DNA of 64,000 bases from Coleofasciculus sp. FACHB-1120. Its GTDB lineage: Bacteria; Cyanobacteriota; Cyanobacteriia; Cyanobacteriales; FACHB-T130. Where the stretch lies: the NCBI RefSeq assembly GCF_014698845.1, contig NZ_JACJTV010000019.1:1-64000 (forward strand). Reading direction: 5' to 3'. The notes beneath the pieces are model-generated. The model saw only the letters and a list, made by a program, of their open reading frames with translations. It ran no database searches and had not been told where the DNA came from. Made by a program: the position numbers and the translations under genes. Numbering within the stretch: the stretch's first letter is position 1; every line of letters begins with the position of its first letter. Of the stretch, positions 53,202 to 62,701 are shown piece by piece.

Positions 53202-53920
53202 GTGATTCGGTAAAAAAACCGGCATTAGCGGATTTTAAAGTCGGAGTCGATAATGTGATTTTCTCAGTCGATACGGCGCAAAACCGACTATTAGTTTTGT
53301 TAGTCATGCGGCAAGACGAACCTTTTTACGATCGGTGGAGTTTGCCCGGTACTTTAGTGCGGCAAGGGGAATCTTTAGAAGATGCCGCCTATCGAATTTT
53401 GGCTGAAAAAATTCGCGTGAAAAATCTGTACCTAGAGCAGTTATACACTTTTGGCGGCCCTGGACGAGATCCGAGAGAATGCGAAGAAAGTTACGGAGTT
53501 CGTTATCTGTCGGTCAGTTATTTTGCTTTGGTGCGATTTGAAGAAGCTGAATTAATTGCCGATGGGGTTAGTGGAATTGCCTGGTACCCTTTGGAGCAAG
53601 TACCAGAATTAGCCTTTGACCACCATAAAATCTTAGAGTATGGTCATCGGCGTTTGCGAAATAAATTGGAATATAGTCCAGTCGCCTTTGAAGTGTTGCC
53701 GGAGTTATTTACTTTGAGTGACTTATATCAGCTTTACACGACCGTTTTAGGTGAAAATTTCTCGGATTATTCCAATTTTCGCGCCCGACTTTTGAAGCTG
53801 GGTTTTCTTTACGATACCAAAGTCAAAGTCTCGCGAGGCGCGGGGCGTCCGGCAAGTTTGTATCGGTTTGATGCTGAAGCGTTTGCTCCGTTTAAGGATA
53901 AACCGTTGGTATTTATTTAA
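53174..53920 (+). CDS. nrtR: NrtR-like NAD regulator (Nudix + winged helix)
   Basis: 248 aa. Nudix-type domain residues about 18-150 (VIFSVDTAQNRLLVLLVMRQ, RWSLPGTLVRQGESLEDAAY); the Nudix box is degenerate (after GE the REUxEE part reads RILAEKIRV), fitting the ADP-ribose-sensing but non-catalytic NrtR group. C-terminal winged helix (EVLPELFTLSDLYQLYTTVL ... VSRGAGRPASLYRF). NrtR represses NAD genes and is released by ADP-ribose. Overlap with nadD and the operator upstream of pncB support autoregulated NAD synthesis. Confidence 0.85.
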   Translation: MRGRSSKKIGDSVKKPALADFKVGVDNVIFSVDTAQNRLLVLLVMRQDEPFYDRWSLPGTLVRQGESLEDAAYRILAEKIRVKNLYLEQLYTFGGPGRDPRECEESYGVRYLSVSYFALVRFEEAELIADGVSGIAWYPLEQVPELAFDHHKILEYGHRRLRNKLEYSPVAFEVLPELFTLSDLYQLYTTVLGENFSDYSNFRARLLKLGFLYDTKVKVSRGAGRPASLYRFDAEAFAPFKDKPLVFI

Positions 53921-53975
53921 ACGCTTGATAGTAGCAGAGGCTCACCAATTAAAAAACAATTTATTTTTCTATTCC

Positions 53976-54018
53976 TTTGCGTTACTCTGCGTTACCCTTT
54001 GCGTACCTTTGCGTTAAT
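53976..54018. repeat. Short dispersed repeat (GCGTACCTTTGCG type)
   Basis: TTTGCGTTACTCTGCGTTAC followed by CCTTTGCGTACCTTTGCGTT; shares the unit found at 17576-17622. Lies between the NrtR-like gene and the next gene. Confidence 0.6.
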
Positions 54019-54048
54019 AATAAAAAATTTAGATGAGTAAAGCATATT

Positions 54049-54345
54049 ATGAAAGAAGCCGATGAGTGTTCAAATATACAAGAAATTCGCCAAGAAATTG
54101 ATAAGCTCGACCGACAGATTATTGCAGCTTTTGGTAAACGATTTGAATATGTAAAAGCGGCGGCTAAATTTAAAACAAGCGAAACAACTGTAAAAGCTCC
54201 GGAAAGGGTTAAATCGATGTTGCAGCAAAGACGTCTTTGGGCTGAAGAACAAGGCTTAAATCCAGATGTAATTGAAAAGCTATATCAAGATTTAGTAACT
54301 TATTTTATCAATGAAGAATTAAAACATTGGCAATCTAAATTCTAA
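54049..54345 (+). CDS. Chorismate mutase-fold protein, isochorismate pyruvate lyase-like
   Basis: 98 aa, all helical. Aligns by eye with PchB: IREIDKLDR-type first helix (EIRQEIDKLDRQIIAAFGKR), FEYVKAAAKFKTSE, APERVKSMLQQRRLWAEEQG and YFINEELKHWQSK. Such enzymes split isochorismate to salicylate and pyruvate and have weak chorismate mutase activity. No isochorismate synthase gene is nearby, so the salicylate route is uncertain. It sits between the NAD operon and nadE on the same strand. Confidence 0.75.
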   Translation: MKEADECSNIQEIRQEIDKLDRQIIAAFGKRFEYVKAAAKFKTSETTVKAPERVKSMLQQRRLWAEEQGLNPDVIEKLYQDLVTYFINEELKHWQSKF

Positions 54346-54417
54346 TCGCTGCGATTGAAAAATTAGTTTCAATAATTAGAACGACGCAAAATGCCCTTAC
54401 ATAGGTGATTACTGAAT

Positions 54418-56106
54418 ATGAAAATTGCGATCGCTCAACTCAACCCCACGATTGGCAACCTCAGCGGCAATGCCCAACACATTCTAGAGGCGGCGAGACA
54501 GGCAACTCAGCAAGGTGCCCGTTTGTTGCTGACGCCGGAACTCTCTTTGTGCGGCTATCCACCACGAGATTTGCTGCTGAATCCCGGCTTCGTTGAGTCT
54601 ATGGCACAGGTGTTGCAGCAGCTGGCAGGGGATTTACCACCCAATTTAGCGGTGTTGGTGGGCACGGTGGAGCCAAATCCCAAAGGGCACGTCACCGGAG
54701 GTAAACCGTTATTTAATAGTATTGCCTGGTTAGAACAGGGCAAAATCCAGCAAATTTTTCACAAGCGACTGTTGCCCACCTACGATGTTTTCGACGAATA
54801 TCGATACTTTGAACCGGGGCTTCAGCCAAATTCATTTACTCTCGATCATCTCCGCATCGGCGTCACAATCTGCGAAGATTTGTGGAACGATGAGGAATTT
54901 TGGGGAAAGCGCAGCTATGCAGTGAATCCGATTGCTGACTTAGCTCAATTGGGTGTAGATTTGGTGGTGAATTTGTCCGCTTCTCCCTACAGTGTCGGTA
55001 AGCATCACTTGCGAGAGGCGATGTTGCGTCATAGTACCGTTCGTTACCGCCAACCAAGCGTTTATATCAATCAGGTTGGGGGAAATGATGACTTAATTTT
55101 TGATGGTAGCAGTTTCGCTTTAAATCACGCCGGGGAAGTGGTGTGTCGTGCCCTTCGTTTTGAGACGGATTTGGTACTGCTGGAATTTGATGAGGAAAAG
55201 CGAGATTTGTCCCCCTCAGCAACCGGGGAAAACGGGGGATTAGCAGCGTTTGCGGCAAGTGAAGACGAGGAAATTTGGGCGGCGTTGGTGTTGGGAGTGC
55301 GAGACTATGCCCGCAAGTGTGGCTTTTCCAAAGTCACACTTGGCTTGAGTGGTGGAGTCGATTCGGCATTGGTAGCAGCGATCGCATCCGCCGCTTTAGG
55401 GGCAGAAAATGTATTCGGCGTCCTTATGCCTTCGCCCTACAGTTCCGATCATTCTGTCGAAGATGCGCTGAAATTAGCCCAAAAGCTAGGTATTGCTACT
55501 CAAACCCTAGCGATTGGGCAGCTGATGCAGAGTTATGACCAAACGTTAGAACATCTGTTTGCTGGAACGTCGTTTGGGCTTGCGGAAGAGAATATTCAAT
55601 CGCGGATTCGGGGCAATTTATTGATGGCGATCGCCAACAAGTTTGGCTATCTCCTCCTTTCTACCGGCAACAAGTCAGAAATGGCGGTCGGTTACTGTAC
55701 GCTTTATGGCGATATGAATGGGGGATTAGCGGTAATTGCTGATGTGCCGAAAACTCGCGTTTATTCTCTGTGCAATTGGCTGAATCGCAACGGTGAAATT
55801 ATTCCGACTAATATCCTCACAAAACCACCAAGTGCCGAACTAAAACCCGGTCAAGTCGATCAAGATTCTCTCCCCTCTTATGACATTTTGGATGATATTT
55901 TGCAGCGGTTAATTCACGAACATCAATCAACCGCTCAAATTATCGAAGCTGGTCACGATCCAGTCGTTGTCAATAAAGTGATGCAGTTAGTGGCGCGTGC
56001 CGAATTTAAGCGGCGACAAGCACCGCCTGGACTGAAAATTACCGATCGGGCTTTTGGCACCGGCTGGCGAATGCCGATTGCGAGTCGCTGGAGCGCGATC
56101 GCATAA
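54418..56106 (+). CDS. nadE: Glutamine-dependent NAD+ synthetase
   Basis: 562 aa. N-terminal nitrilase-type glutaminase (MKIAIAQLNPTIGNLSGNAQ, LTPELSLCGYPPRDLLLNPG with Glu, FHKRLLPTYDVFDEYRYF with Lys, GVTICEDLWNDEEFWG with Cys), then the ammonia-using synthetase (GLSGGVDSALVAAIASAAL near 305, PYSSDHSVEDALKLAQKLGI, STGNKSEMAVGYCTLYGDMN). Makes NAD from deamido-NAD, completing the pathway begun by pncB and nadD. Both catalytic halves are intact. Confidence 0.94.
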   Translation: MKIAIAQLNPTIGNLSGNAQHILEAARQATQQGARLLLTPELSLCGYPPRDLLLNPGFVESMAQVLQQLAGDLPPNLAVLVGTVEPNPKGHVTGGKPLFNSIAWLEQGKIQQIFHKRLLPTYDVFDEYRYFEPGLQPNSFTLDHLRIGVTICEDLWNDEEFWGKRSYAVNPIADLAQLGVDLVVNLSASPYSVGKHHLREAMLRHSTVRYRQPSVYINQVGGNDDLIFDGSSFALNHAGEVVCRALRFETDLVLLEFDEEKRDLSPSATGENGGLAAFAASEDEEIWAALVLGVRDYARKCGFSKVTLGLSGGVDSALVAAIASAALGAENVFGVLMPSPYSSDHSVEDALKLAQKLGIATQTLAIGQLMQSYDQTLEHLFAGTSFGLAEENIQSRIRGNLLMAIANKFGYLLLSTGNKSEMAVGYCTLYGDMNGGLAVIADVPKTRVYSLCNWLNRNGEIIPTNILTKPPSAELKPGQVDQDSLPSYDILDDILQRLIHEHQSTAQIIEAGHDPVVVNKVMQLVARAEFKRRQAPPGLKITDRAFGTGWRMPIASRWSAIA

Positions 56107-56141
56107 CGCGGAGCTTATTTTTAGGAACCGGCAATTTTGGC

Positions 56142-56276
56142 TCATTGAGAGGATTGCTGGATAGATTTTAGGGGACTGATACAGGCGGTAAGCGGAATGA
56201 TGCCCAAGGCGATCGCGATTAATCCTAATCCCATTAACTGGCTAAATTTCTGATCTTCTAACTTTTTAAATAGCAT
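56142..56276 (-). CDS. Small single-span membrane peptide (44 aa)
   Basis: 44 aa from ATG at 56276, with GGAAG just upstream. The sequence starts MLFKKLEDQKFSQLMGLGLI and continues AIALGIIPLTACISPL: a short charged head, then one hydrophobic span (about residues 14-33). It contains LTAC, which is lipobox-like but lies deep in the span. Antisense to nothing; it fills the gap between nadE and the protease gene. No family recognised. Confidence 0.5.
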   Translation of the reverse strand: MLFKKLEDQKFSQLMGLGLIAIALGIIPLTACISPLKSIQQSSQ

Positions 56277-56544
56277 CGGCTTCCTACTCGGTAAATATTG
56301 GCGTTAATCCCAACCAAGTTGATTGGACATTTATTTGGCATCCAGGGAATTTAAGCTGAGTGCGGCTTACTGAGGCTTATTGAATGTGGCGCTGAATTTA
56401 GGGGGGTGTGGAGATGACTGGGTGAATTCCGAACGGAAATTGAAATTATTTCCCGACCGAGAGCCAAGAGTAACCTTGAATCCTTATCAGAAATTGAAAT
56501 ACAGTAGACTGGTTGGCTATAGCTGCTACGGCTCCTCATCAAAA

Positions 56545-58077
56545 ATGTTTACTGGATCGGAAACTACGGCGACCGTTTTAATTGTGCTGGTGGCTTTAGG
56601 CATCCTTAGTTGGGGCTTCTACCGTGCCAAGTCATTCGGCAAACTCGGTATCTTAGCTTGGTTGCAGTCAGTGGTGTTGATGTCTCCCTGGCTGTTGTTT
56701 TTTGGATTGTTCGCAGCCGGGATTTATATCAACCTGGTGAGCATCTTGTTTATGTTGATAGCCTCCGCTGGATTGTACATCTTCATCGGAAAGAAACTGC
56801 GAGCAGCTGGTCAGGATGCGATACTGCGAGAGCAAGTCTTGAAAATGATGAAAGACCAAGACTCGCTCCCGACAGAAGAGACTTCTGAGGGAAATGGGGG
56901 AGAGACATCGGCGGCGACGCCAAAAGAGGCGACAAATGCCGTCGTCCAAGAAGTGGTTCCCATTCCAGATGAAGACTTGAAAAACATCCAAGGAATTTTT
57001 GGCATTGATACCTTCTTTGCTACAGAAAGCATTCCTTATCAGGAAGGAGCCATCTTCAAGGGGAATCTGCGGGGAGAACCTGCGGTGGTTCATTCCCGGT
57101 TATCTGCGAGTTTGCAGGAGAGATTGGGCGATCGCTATCGGCTATTTTTAGTAGAAAATCCGGAAGAGAAGCCGGTGGTGATTGTTCTCCCTAGCAGCAA
57201 CGATCCGAAACCAGCAACCTTACCGCAGAACATCTTGGCAGGCGTCCTCGTCGTGGCTACCATTGCCGCTAGCTTAGAGACTGCGGGAATTTTCCTCGGC
57301 TTTGATTTCTTCAGCAACCCAAACCGCTTTGGAGAAGTTCTGCCCATCAGTGCCGGAATCTGGGTGGTTTTAGGGACTCACGAACTCGGTCACTGGTTCC
57401 TCGCTCGTCGTCACAATATTCGCCTAAGTTTTCCTTTTTTCATCCCATCCGCACAGATTGGCTCATTTGGGGCGATTACTCGGTTTGAATCGCTGTTACC
57501 CAATCGCACAGTGCTGTTTGATATCGCTTTAGCAGGTCCTGCTGCCGGTGGCATTGTCTCTCTATTGATGCTAATCGTTGGCTTAATTCTTTCCCACGAA
57601 GGCAGTCTATTTAAGGTGCCATCGGAGTTCTTCCAGGGGTCAATTTTGGTGGGCACTCTGGCACGAGTTGTCCTCGGTTCTAGTCTCCAGACAACCCTTG
57701 TTGATGTCCACCCGCTGACGATTATCGGTTGGTTGGGTTTGGTGGTAACAGCGTTCAATTTGATGCCAGCGGGAATGCTTGATGGGGGTCGAATTGTCCA
57801 GGCAATCTACGGACGCCAAATCGCTCGCCGCGCTACCGTCGCCACGTTAATTTTGCTGGGAATTGTCTCTCTGGCAAATCCGACGAATCCGTTGCTGCTG
57901 TACTGGGCGATTGTGATTTTGTTCTTGCAGCGGGGTCTGGAACGTCCTAGCTTGAATGAGATTTCCGAACCCGATGATGCACGAGCTGCTTTGGCGTTGT
58001 TGGCGCTGTTTTTAACGGTGGCAACTCTCCTTCCTCTCACTCCCGGCTTGGCGGGTCGCTTGGGAATTGGGGGATAG
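56545..58077 (+). CDS. Site-2 protease family membrane metalloprotease (EGY-like)
   Basis: 510 aa from ATG at 56545; the frame is open 55 codons further, but that part is unlike the family. Membrane helices near 5-70; a soluble part (about 75-220) with EVVPIPDEDLKNIQGIFGID and HSRLSASLQERLGDRYRLF; then the zinc motif HELGH (about residue 279) in VLGTHELGHWFLARRHNIRL; AITRFESLLPNRTVLFDIAL; and the second motif NLMPAGMLDGGRIVQAI (Asp ligand near 412). Intramembrane proteolysis of regulators is the family role. Homologues in plants are EGY1/EGY2. Confidence 0.9.
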   Translation: MFTGSETTATVLIVLVALGILSWGFYRAKSFGKLGILAWLQSVVLMSPWLLFFGLFAAGIYINLVSILFMLIASAGLYIFIGKKLRAAGQDAILREQVLKMMKDQDSLPTEETSEGNGGETSAATPKEATNAVVQEVVPIPDEDLKNIQGIFGIDTFFATESIPYQEGAIFKGNLRGEPAVVHSRLSASLQERLGDRYRLFLVENPEEKPVVIVLPSSNDPKPATLPQNILAGVLVVATIAASLETAGIFLGFDFFSNPNRFGEVLPISAGIWVVLGTHELGHWFLARRHNIRLSFPFFIPSAQIGSFGAITRFESLLPNRTVLFDIALAGPAAGGIVSLLMLIVGLILSHEGSLFKVPSEFFQGSILVGTLARVVLGSSLQTTLVDVHPLTIIGWLGLVVTAFNLMPAGMLDGGRIVQAIYGRQIARRATVATLILLGIVSLANPTNPLLLYWAIVILFLQRGLERPSLNEISEPDDARAALALLALFLTVATLLPLTPGLAGRLGIGG

Positions 58078-58303
58078 AAATTGGGAATGGGTGAATATTC
58101 TCTCCTCCCCTTTCCCTGTCTCCCGCTCAGTTCCATCCAGGCGAATGCAAAGAAGTTTAAACAGTCCTGGAGAATATTTAACATTTCTTAAACAATTTCC
58201 CTAAAAACGATTAAACTTCATTGCAAACTTAGAAGAGACTATGAACGGTGTGATAACTTCGTTAAGGTTGACATTAAGGTTGACAAACGGCTGAGAGATA
58301 ACG

Positions 58304-58516
58304 ATGGAGAACACAATAAACGTGCCTTTACAGCAATCCTCAACTCCTTTATTTCGTGAAGATTTTAGTGAGTACGTAGCGCATCTACAGCTTCACATGG
58401 CGTTACAAGCGCGGAACCTTGTTCCCACTCTCACTAAGGCTGTTGATAGCCGCGAACAGCTATTGCACCAAACTCAGGCGGATATTGAAAAGCTGATTTC
58501 TCGTCAAGGCATCTAA
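58304..58516 (+). CDS. Small helical protein, unknown
   Basis: 70 aa. GAGAG lies 7 bases before the ATG. Sequence includes FREDFSEYVAHLQLHMALQA and VPTLTKAVDSREQLLHQTQA, amphipathic helices throughout. No motif I can name. Followed by a strong terminator at 58608-58636. Confidence 0.6.
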   Translation: MENTINVPLQQSSTPLFREDFSEYVAHLQLHMALQARNLVPTLTKAVDSREQLLHQTQADIEKLISRQGI

Positions 58517-58607
58517 ATTCGGCTGATTTTGATTGATTGGTTGATAGGCTGATAGCCGCGCAATTATTTCTAACAATTTTTTGAAACTCCACTGAACTTA
58601 GTTTGAC

Positions 58608-58636
58608 AATCAGAGCTTTATCGCTCTGATTTTTTT
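58608..58636 (+). terminator. Intrinsic terminator
   Basis: Stem AATCAGAGC / GCTCTGATT (9 bp, perfect) with a 6-base loop, then seven T. It ends the transcript of the small 58304-58516 gene. Confidence 0.88.
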
Positions 58637-58654
58637 ATGGAGTGAATTGCCTGC

Positions 58655-58683
58655 GTAGGGTCGTGTTTGTGCCACGCCCCTAC
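58655..58683. repeat. GTAGGG...CCCTAC palindromic repeat
   Basis: GTAGGGTCGTG and CACGCCCCTAC are inverted copies (10 of 11 matches) with a 7-base loop. Third member of the family seen at 20273 and 26645. Confidence 0.65.
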
Positions 58684-58704
58684 AAAATATAAATTTTTTA
58701 CCAG

Positions 58705-59844
58705 TTAATTTAATCCTGATACATCAGAGAGACGCGATCGCTTTACTGAGTTGTCAGCACGCACATTATTCCGATTCAGCGCAATTACCGATTCTGTTTG
58801 TTGGAGTGCTGATTGCCAAACTTCATATCCCCGACCACTCAAATGCAGCCCATCCGTCGTTAAGTCCAGACGCAAATTTCCTTCGACATCGCTAAAGCGA
58901 GAGTGAATATCTAGATAGCCTGCACCCTGTTGTTGAGCAAGGATAGCAAGTTGTTGGTTGAGGTTACGAATTCGGCGGTTTGGGATAGTGTTGATCCGGG
59001 TGGGAAGAATGGATTGCACGATGATTGAGCTGCTACGATGCTCTTGGCGTAAGCGCCGAACAATCTGGCGAAGATTTTCGAGAATTGTTTCATCCGTTGC
59101 ACCTTGGCGCAAATCGTTGATGCCAGCTAAAACGTAAATAACATCGGGACGAGTTTGGGAAAAAGCAGACAATCTTTTCAAGATGCCACGAGAATTATCC
59201 CCAGAAATTCCCTGATTCAGCCACAAAGTCCCCCCAGGAAGACGTTCTTGGGGAAACCACAATGAGAGAGAATCTCCCACTAATACGGAGAGGCGGTTGG
59301 CACCTTGACCTTGAGAAACTGCTCTCGCTTCCCTTGCCAGTAGGCGTTTCCACTGTTCATAGCTAGGTTTTTGTAAAGCCAGTGCTTTAGTGCCTGCTTT
59401 GTTCGCCCAGTATGACTGAAAGCTATCAGCAGGTAGACGAGTATAAATCTTGCCTGCTTTCAGGGCGGCTAATCTTTGGTAAAAAAGTTGACTGCCAGAT
59501 GCCGGTTTTGTCGTTACTGTATCCGGTTTCAGCTTCGCTTGTAGGGAGGGTTTCAGTTCTATCGCGGCTTGAGCTGCTGTCGGTGCTAAAGCTGTAGTAA
59601 TCGTTAGTGTGTCAGCCCCCTGGAAAGGATTAGTCTGCGAAATCAACTGCTGGCTAAATTCCGGAGAGGTGATTTCAATGGTTGGGACGATTTTCTGAGC
59701 CACCAGTGGCTCAAAGGTACTCGACTCACTGGAATGCCATAACGCTAACAGGTTGTCAGGCTGTGGAGGCAGCACGGGCGGGGGCGGGGCGGCTATTTGC
59801 CCGCCGCTTAACAAACTTACCGCCAACAGATAAGGATCGCCCAT
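58705..59844 (-). CDS. SGNH/GDSL-type hydrolase
   Basis: 379 aa. N-terminal extension (about 1-170), Pro/Ala-rich, with no clear signal peptide. The SGNH domain follows: VLVGDSLSLW with catalytic Ser, LNQGISGDNS (Gly block), YVLAGINDLRQG (Asn block) and DLTTDGLHLSGRGYEVW (Asp/His block). All four blocks are intact, so it should be an esterase or acetylhydrolase; targets may be surface polysaccharide O-acetyl groups (inference). Confidence 0.85.
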   Translation of the reverse strand: MGDPYLLAVSLLSGGQIAAPPPPVLPPQPDNLLALWHSSESSTFEPLVAQKIVPTIEITSPEFSQQLISQTNPFQGADTLTITTALAPTAAQAAIELKPSLQAKLKPDTVTTKPASGSQLFYQRLAALKAGKIYTRLPADSFQSYWANKAGTKALALQKPSYEQWKRLLAREARAVSQGQGANRLSVLVGDSLSLWFPQERLPGGTLWLNQGISGDNSRGILKRLSAFSQTRPDVIYVLAGINDLRQGATDETILENLRQIVRRLRQEHRSSSIIVQSILPTRINTIPNRRIRNLNQQLAILAQQQGAGYLDIHSRFSDVEGNLRLDLTTDGLHLSGRGYEVWQSALQQTESVIALNRNNVRADNSVKRSRLSDVSGLN

Positions 59845-60123
59845 TGTGTCTCTACTCCTTCACTTGTGCCTTCCTTTCCCTTTGACAGGGATTATTGGTT
59901 GGAGTCAGGAATTTTTAGGAGAAGCGATCGCTTTCTGTTGGCAAGACGCGGGAGCGATCGCGTTTAAACTCCTCTAAAGTGACGGCATACACGAGTCATT
60001 TGTCAAGCATATTCAAAAATAAGTCAAAAAAATAAGTCAGAAGTTGATTTGAGCGCCATACAAATCAACTTCTGACCGTCTACTCGCAAGCAAGCCAGAT
60101 TGGGAAATGCGATCGCATTCCGG

Positions 60124-61311
60124 TTACGAATACTGCGATATCATTGGCAGTTCCTGATTGAGAACCCAATTGCCAATATCCCGAAGCTTGTAGTCCACTG
60201 GGTCATGCAGGGTAAATGTCCTAAGGTCGCGCCAGTAGCGGTCAAAGCCGTATTTCGCAGCGGTGGAACGAGCGCCCATGACTTCAAAGATGCGGGTGGT
60301 GATATCCAAGCCAGCTTTAGTGGTAAAAGCTTTAGCCGTATAAACAGCGATCGCAACTTCACCCCGTTCCTCATGAGTGAGCGTCAGTCCCTTCTCCCAT
60401 GCTGTCTGTACCTGTTGCGAAGCTTGATTGCAAAGCGCGATCGCTGCTTTTAGTGCAGTCCATAGCTCACCATAGTGCTGCAAAATGTACGGGTCTTTCG
60501 ATGCCCGATCGACGCCTGAGGTCATCCAGGGTCGAGTCATCGTCGTCGTGTAATCCCTTGCCGCTTCCAAGGCTCCTTCGGCAATTCCTAGATAGACATG
60601 GGTTTTCGCCAACTGATTCACCACGAACAAGAGGGTGGAAAAGGCACCCTCTGGAGATGGTGACGGGCCGAGAATTTCATCCGGGTTCACGAGGACATTG
60701 TGGAATGTGAAACTACCGCTAGCGGTGCAGCGTTGTCCCATATTGTCCCAGTCGTTATTGTAGACAATGCCTTCTCGATCCTTAGGAAGGATGAAGGCAA
60801 TGGGATGATCGACCCCATCTTGCACGGCGGCGAACACACGCATATCTGCGGCTGCCACTCCGGTGCCAAAGGTCTTCATTCCATTTACCCGGAAGCGATC
60901 GCCGTCTGGCTCAATTTTGAGGCGAGTGTCCCGCGTGTTAAATGCATTGCCCCAAAACAAGTGATTTTGGGCAGTGGCTCGATAGTAGCGTTCGGCTTGA
61001 GCGGGGGTGCCGCTCACCTGACCCACCACTGATAAAATGAGCTGATTGCAGTAGAGCTGCCCTGTGGAACCATCAGCCTTAGCAATTTCCTGAAGAATCT
61101 TGAAAGCTTCCACCCAGGTTGCGCCAATGCCGCCATATTCTCGCGGTACAACCAGAGGTAACAGCCCCGCTTCTCGCAGTCGCCGAACTTCTTCATGAGG
61201 GACACCGGCTTGGCGATCGCGTTCGACAGCACTCGCTGCTAATTCTTGGGATAGGGCAGTTGCGATCGCTGCATAATCTTTCAATTCAATGCGGTTTAGT
61301 AATGAAGTCAT
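60124..61311 (-). CDS. Acyl-CoA dehydrogenase-fold protein, DszC/SfnB-like
   Basis: 395 aa. Acyl-CoA dehydrogenase fold (LREAGLLPLVVPREYGGIGA, GMKTFGTGVAAADMRVFAAV, DNMGQRCTASGSFTFHNVLV, AKYGFDRYWRDLRTFTLHDP). The GMKTFGTG and WRDLRTFTLHDP motifs match flavin-dependent monooxygenases of the DszC/SfnB group, not chain-shortening dehydrogenases, and the usual catalytic Glu pattern is missing. These enzymes oxidise sulfur- or nitrogen-containing compounds with a separate flavin reductase, none of which is nearby. Confidence 0.8.
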   Translation of the reverse strand: MTSLLNRIELKDYAAIATALSQELAASAVERDRQAGVPHEEVRRLREAGLLPLVVPREYGGIGATWVEAFKILQEIAKADGSTGQLYCNQLILSVVGQVSGTPAQAERYYRATAQNHLFWGNAFNTRDTRLKIEPDGDRFRVNGMKTFGTGVAAADMRVFAAVQDGVDHPIAFILPKDREGIVYNNDWDNMGQRCTASGSFTFHNVLVNPDEILGPSPSPEGAFSTLLFVVNQLAKTHVYLGIAEGALEAARDYTTTMTRPWMTSGVDRASKDPYILQHYGELWTALKAAIALCNQASQQVQTAWEKGLTLTHEERGEVAIAVYTAKAFTTKAGLDITTRIFEVMGARSTAAKYGFDRYWRDLRTFTLHDPVDYKLRDIGNWVLNQELPMISQYS

Positions 61312-61627
61312 GGTTTTTTCTCCTGTTTACTTGTCTTGTGTAGTAGATAATTTCTGAACTGGTTGCGAGGCTTGATTGAAAACAACCAGTGAAGAGAACT
61401 GTTTCGTCGTTAGCAATAGGGAATCACTGCTACTGGGTTTTTGGTAACGCCAAGCAAATGCACAGAGTTTGCACATAGAGTTTTCTAGCTTTCAATGGTT
61501 TTCGGAATTGAAGGTTGGTATTACATAGTTTTTTACCGATTCCCTGGCTTGCCGCTACACTTGCGATTCCCTCTGTATCCCCCCAATTGAGGCGAGGGAT
61601 TTAATCCAGACAATTCGTAAAACGGGT

Positions 61628-62701
61628 TTAATTCTTCCGCACAATGTAGTAATTGTTTTGAAAATCATGAGCGAGTTGCTTGATTTCTACGCTAGTGAAA
61701 CCAGCATCTTCTAGCATTTCCAATGCTTTCTCCTGACCCCACATGGCACCAAGCCCCATGCCTCCGGCGGCAAGCGATACAGTCATGCAGTGCATACAAG
61801 AAATGGTGTAAAGTAATGGTCCTGCCGGATGATCGAGATTGCCACCCACATAGCTGGAAGCGCGAATATCTTGCATCAAATAAACACCATCGAAGCGCAG
61901 TGCTTGAGCAATTCCTCGCAAAACTACATCGGGCTTAGCTTGGTCGTGAACTGCATCAAAGGTAGCGATGAAATCATATTTCTCCACTTCATCTAAAGTA
62001 GCAGCATCTTTTACTTGAAAGTGGATATTTGCGAGACCGAGGTGTTGGGCTTCGGTTTGCGCGATCGCGATCGCTTCTTCTGAGAAGTCGTAGCCTGTAA
62101 ACCGACTATTCGGAAATTCTTTCGCCATTTTGGTGATAGCACGACCGCTACCACACCCTACATCCAGCACATTAATTCCCTCCTCAAGTGCCTCAATCAG
62201 TCCGGGAATTAAGGGCAAAATGTGGTCATTGAGCGCCGAAACCACCGTTTGACCGCTGTCTTCCGCCATCACTTGATGAAAACGCTTGAAAGCAGAATAG
62301 GGAACCCCACCACCCTTGTAAAAGCAGTCGATGATTTGCTCCTCAACACTGCCTAACAAAGGGATGTATTGGGAAAATGCAGCAATATTGTCAGGACTGG
62401 AAGCTCGCGTTAAGAAGGCGGCGTGTTCTAGGGGCAAAAAGTAGGTATTCTTCGTCGGATTGTGTTCCACAAACCCACCAGTAACCATTGCTCCCAACCA
62501 CTCGCGCACGTACCGCTCATTCAACCTTGTTTCGTCTGCAATCTGTTGGCTTGTAGAAGGCGGTAGTTCAGCCATCGTGTCAAATAGCCCAGTTCTGTGA
62601 CCGATGGAGGTCATGATAGCGATCGCGCCACTATTGAGAATGTTAAGCATCCGTTCGGCAAATGCTTCTGCTTTGGTTTGGTCTAGGGTAAGTGTTGTCA
62701 T
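61628..62701 (-). CDS. SAM-dependent methyltransferase with winged-helix N-terminus
   Basis: 357 aa. Residues 1-100 form a winged-helix dimer domain like those of Rv2258c-type methyltransferases ([40 protein letters not shown]). The methyltransferase core has [20 protein letters not shown] for SAM, then [34 protein letters not shown]. Small-molecule substrates are typical. Upstream of, and on the same strand as, the DszC/SfnB-like gene, but 316 bases apart, so co-transcription is uncertain. Confidence 0.85.
   Translation of the reverse strand: MTTLTLDQTKAEAFAERMLNILNSGAIAIMTSIGHRTGLFDTMAELPPSTSQQIADETRLNERYVREWLGAMVTGGFVEHNPTKNTYFLPLEHAAFLTRASSPDNIAAFSQYIPLLGSVEEQIIDCFYKGGGVPYSAFKRFHQVMAEDSGQTVVSALNDHILPLIPGLIEALEEGINVLDVGCGSGRAITKMAKEFPNSRFTGYDFSEEAIAIAQTEAQHLGLANIHFQVKDAATLDEVEKYDFIATFDAVHDQAKPDVVLRGIAQALRFDGVYLMQDIRASSYVGGNLDHPAGPLLYTISCMHCMTVSLAAGGMGLGAMWGQEKALEMLEDAGFTSVEIKQLAHDFQNNYYIVRKN

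Noticed and set aside
54360-54418. Possible second NrtR site before nadE
   Set aside because: GGTGATTAC near 54400 resembles one arm only; no inverted repeat is present.
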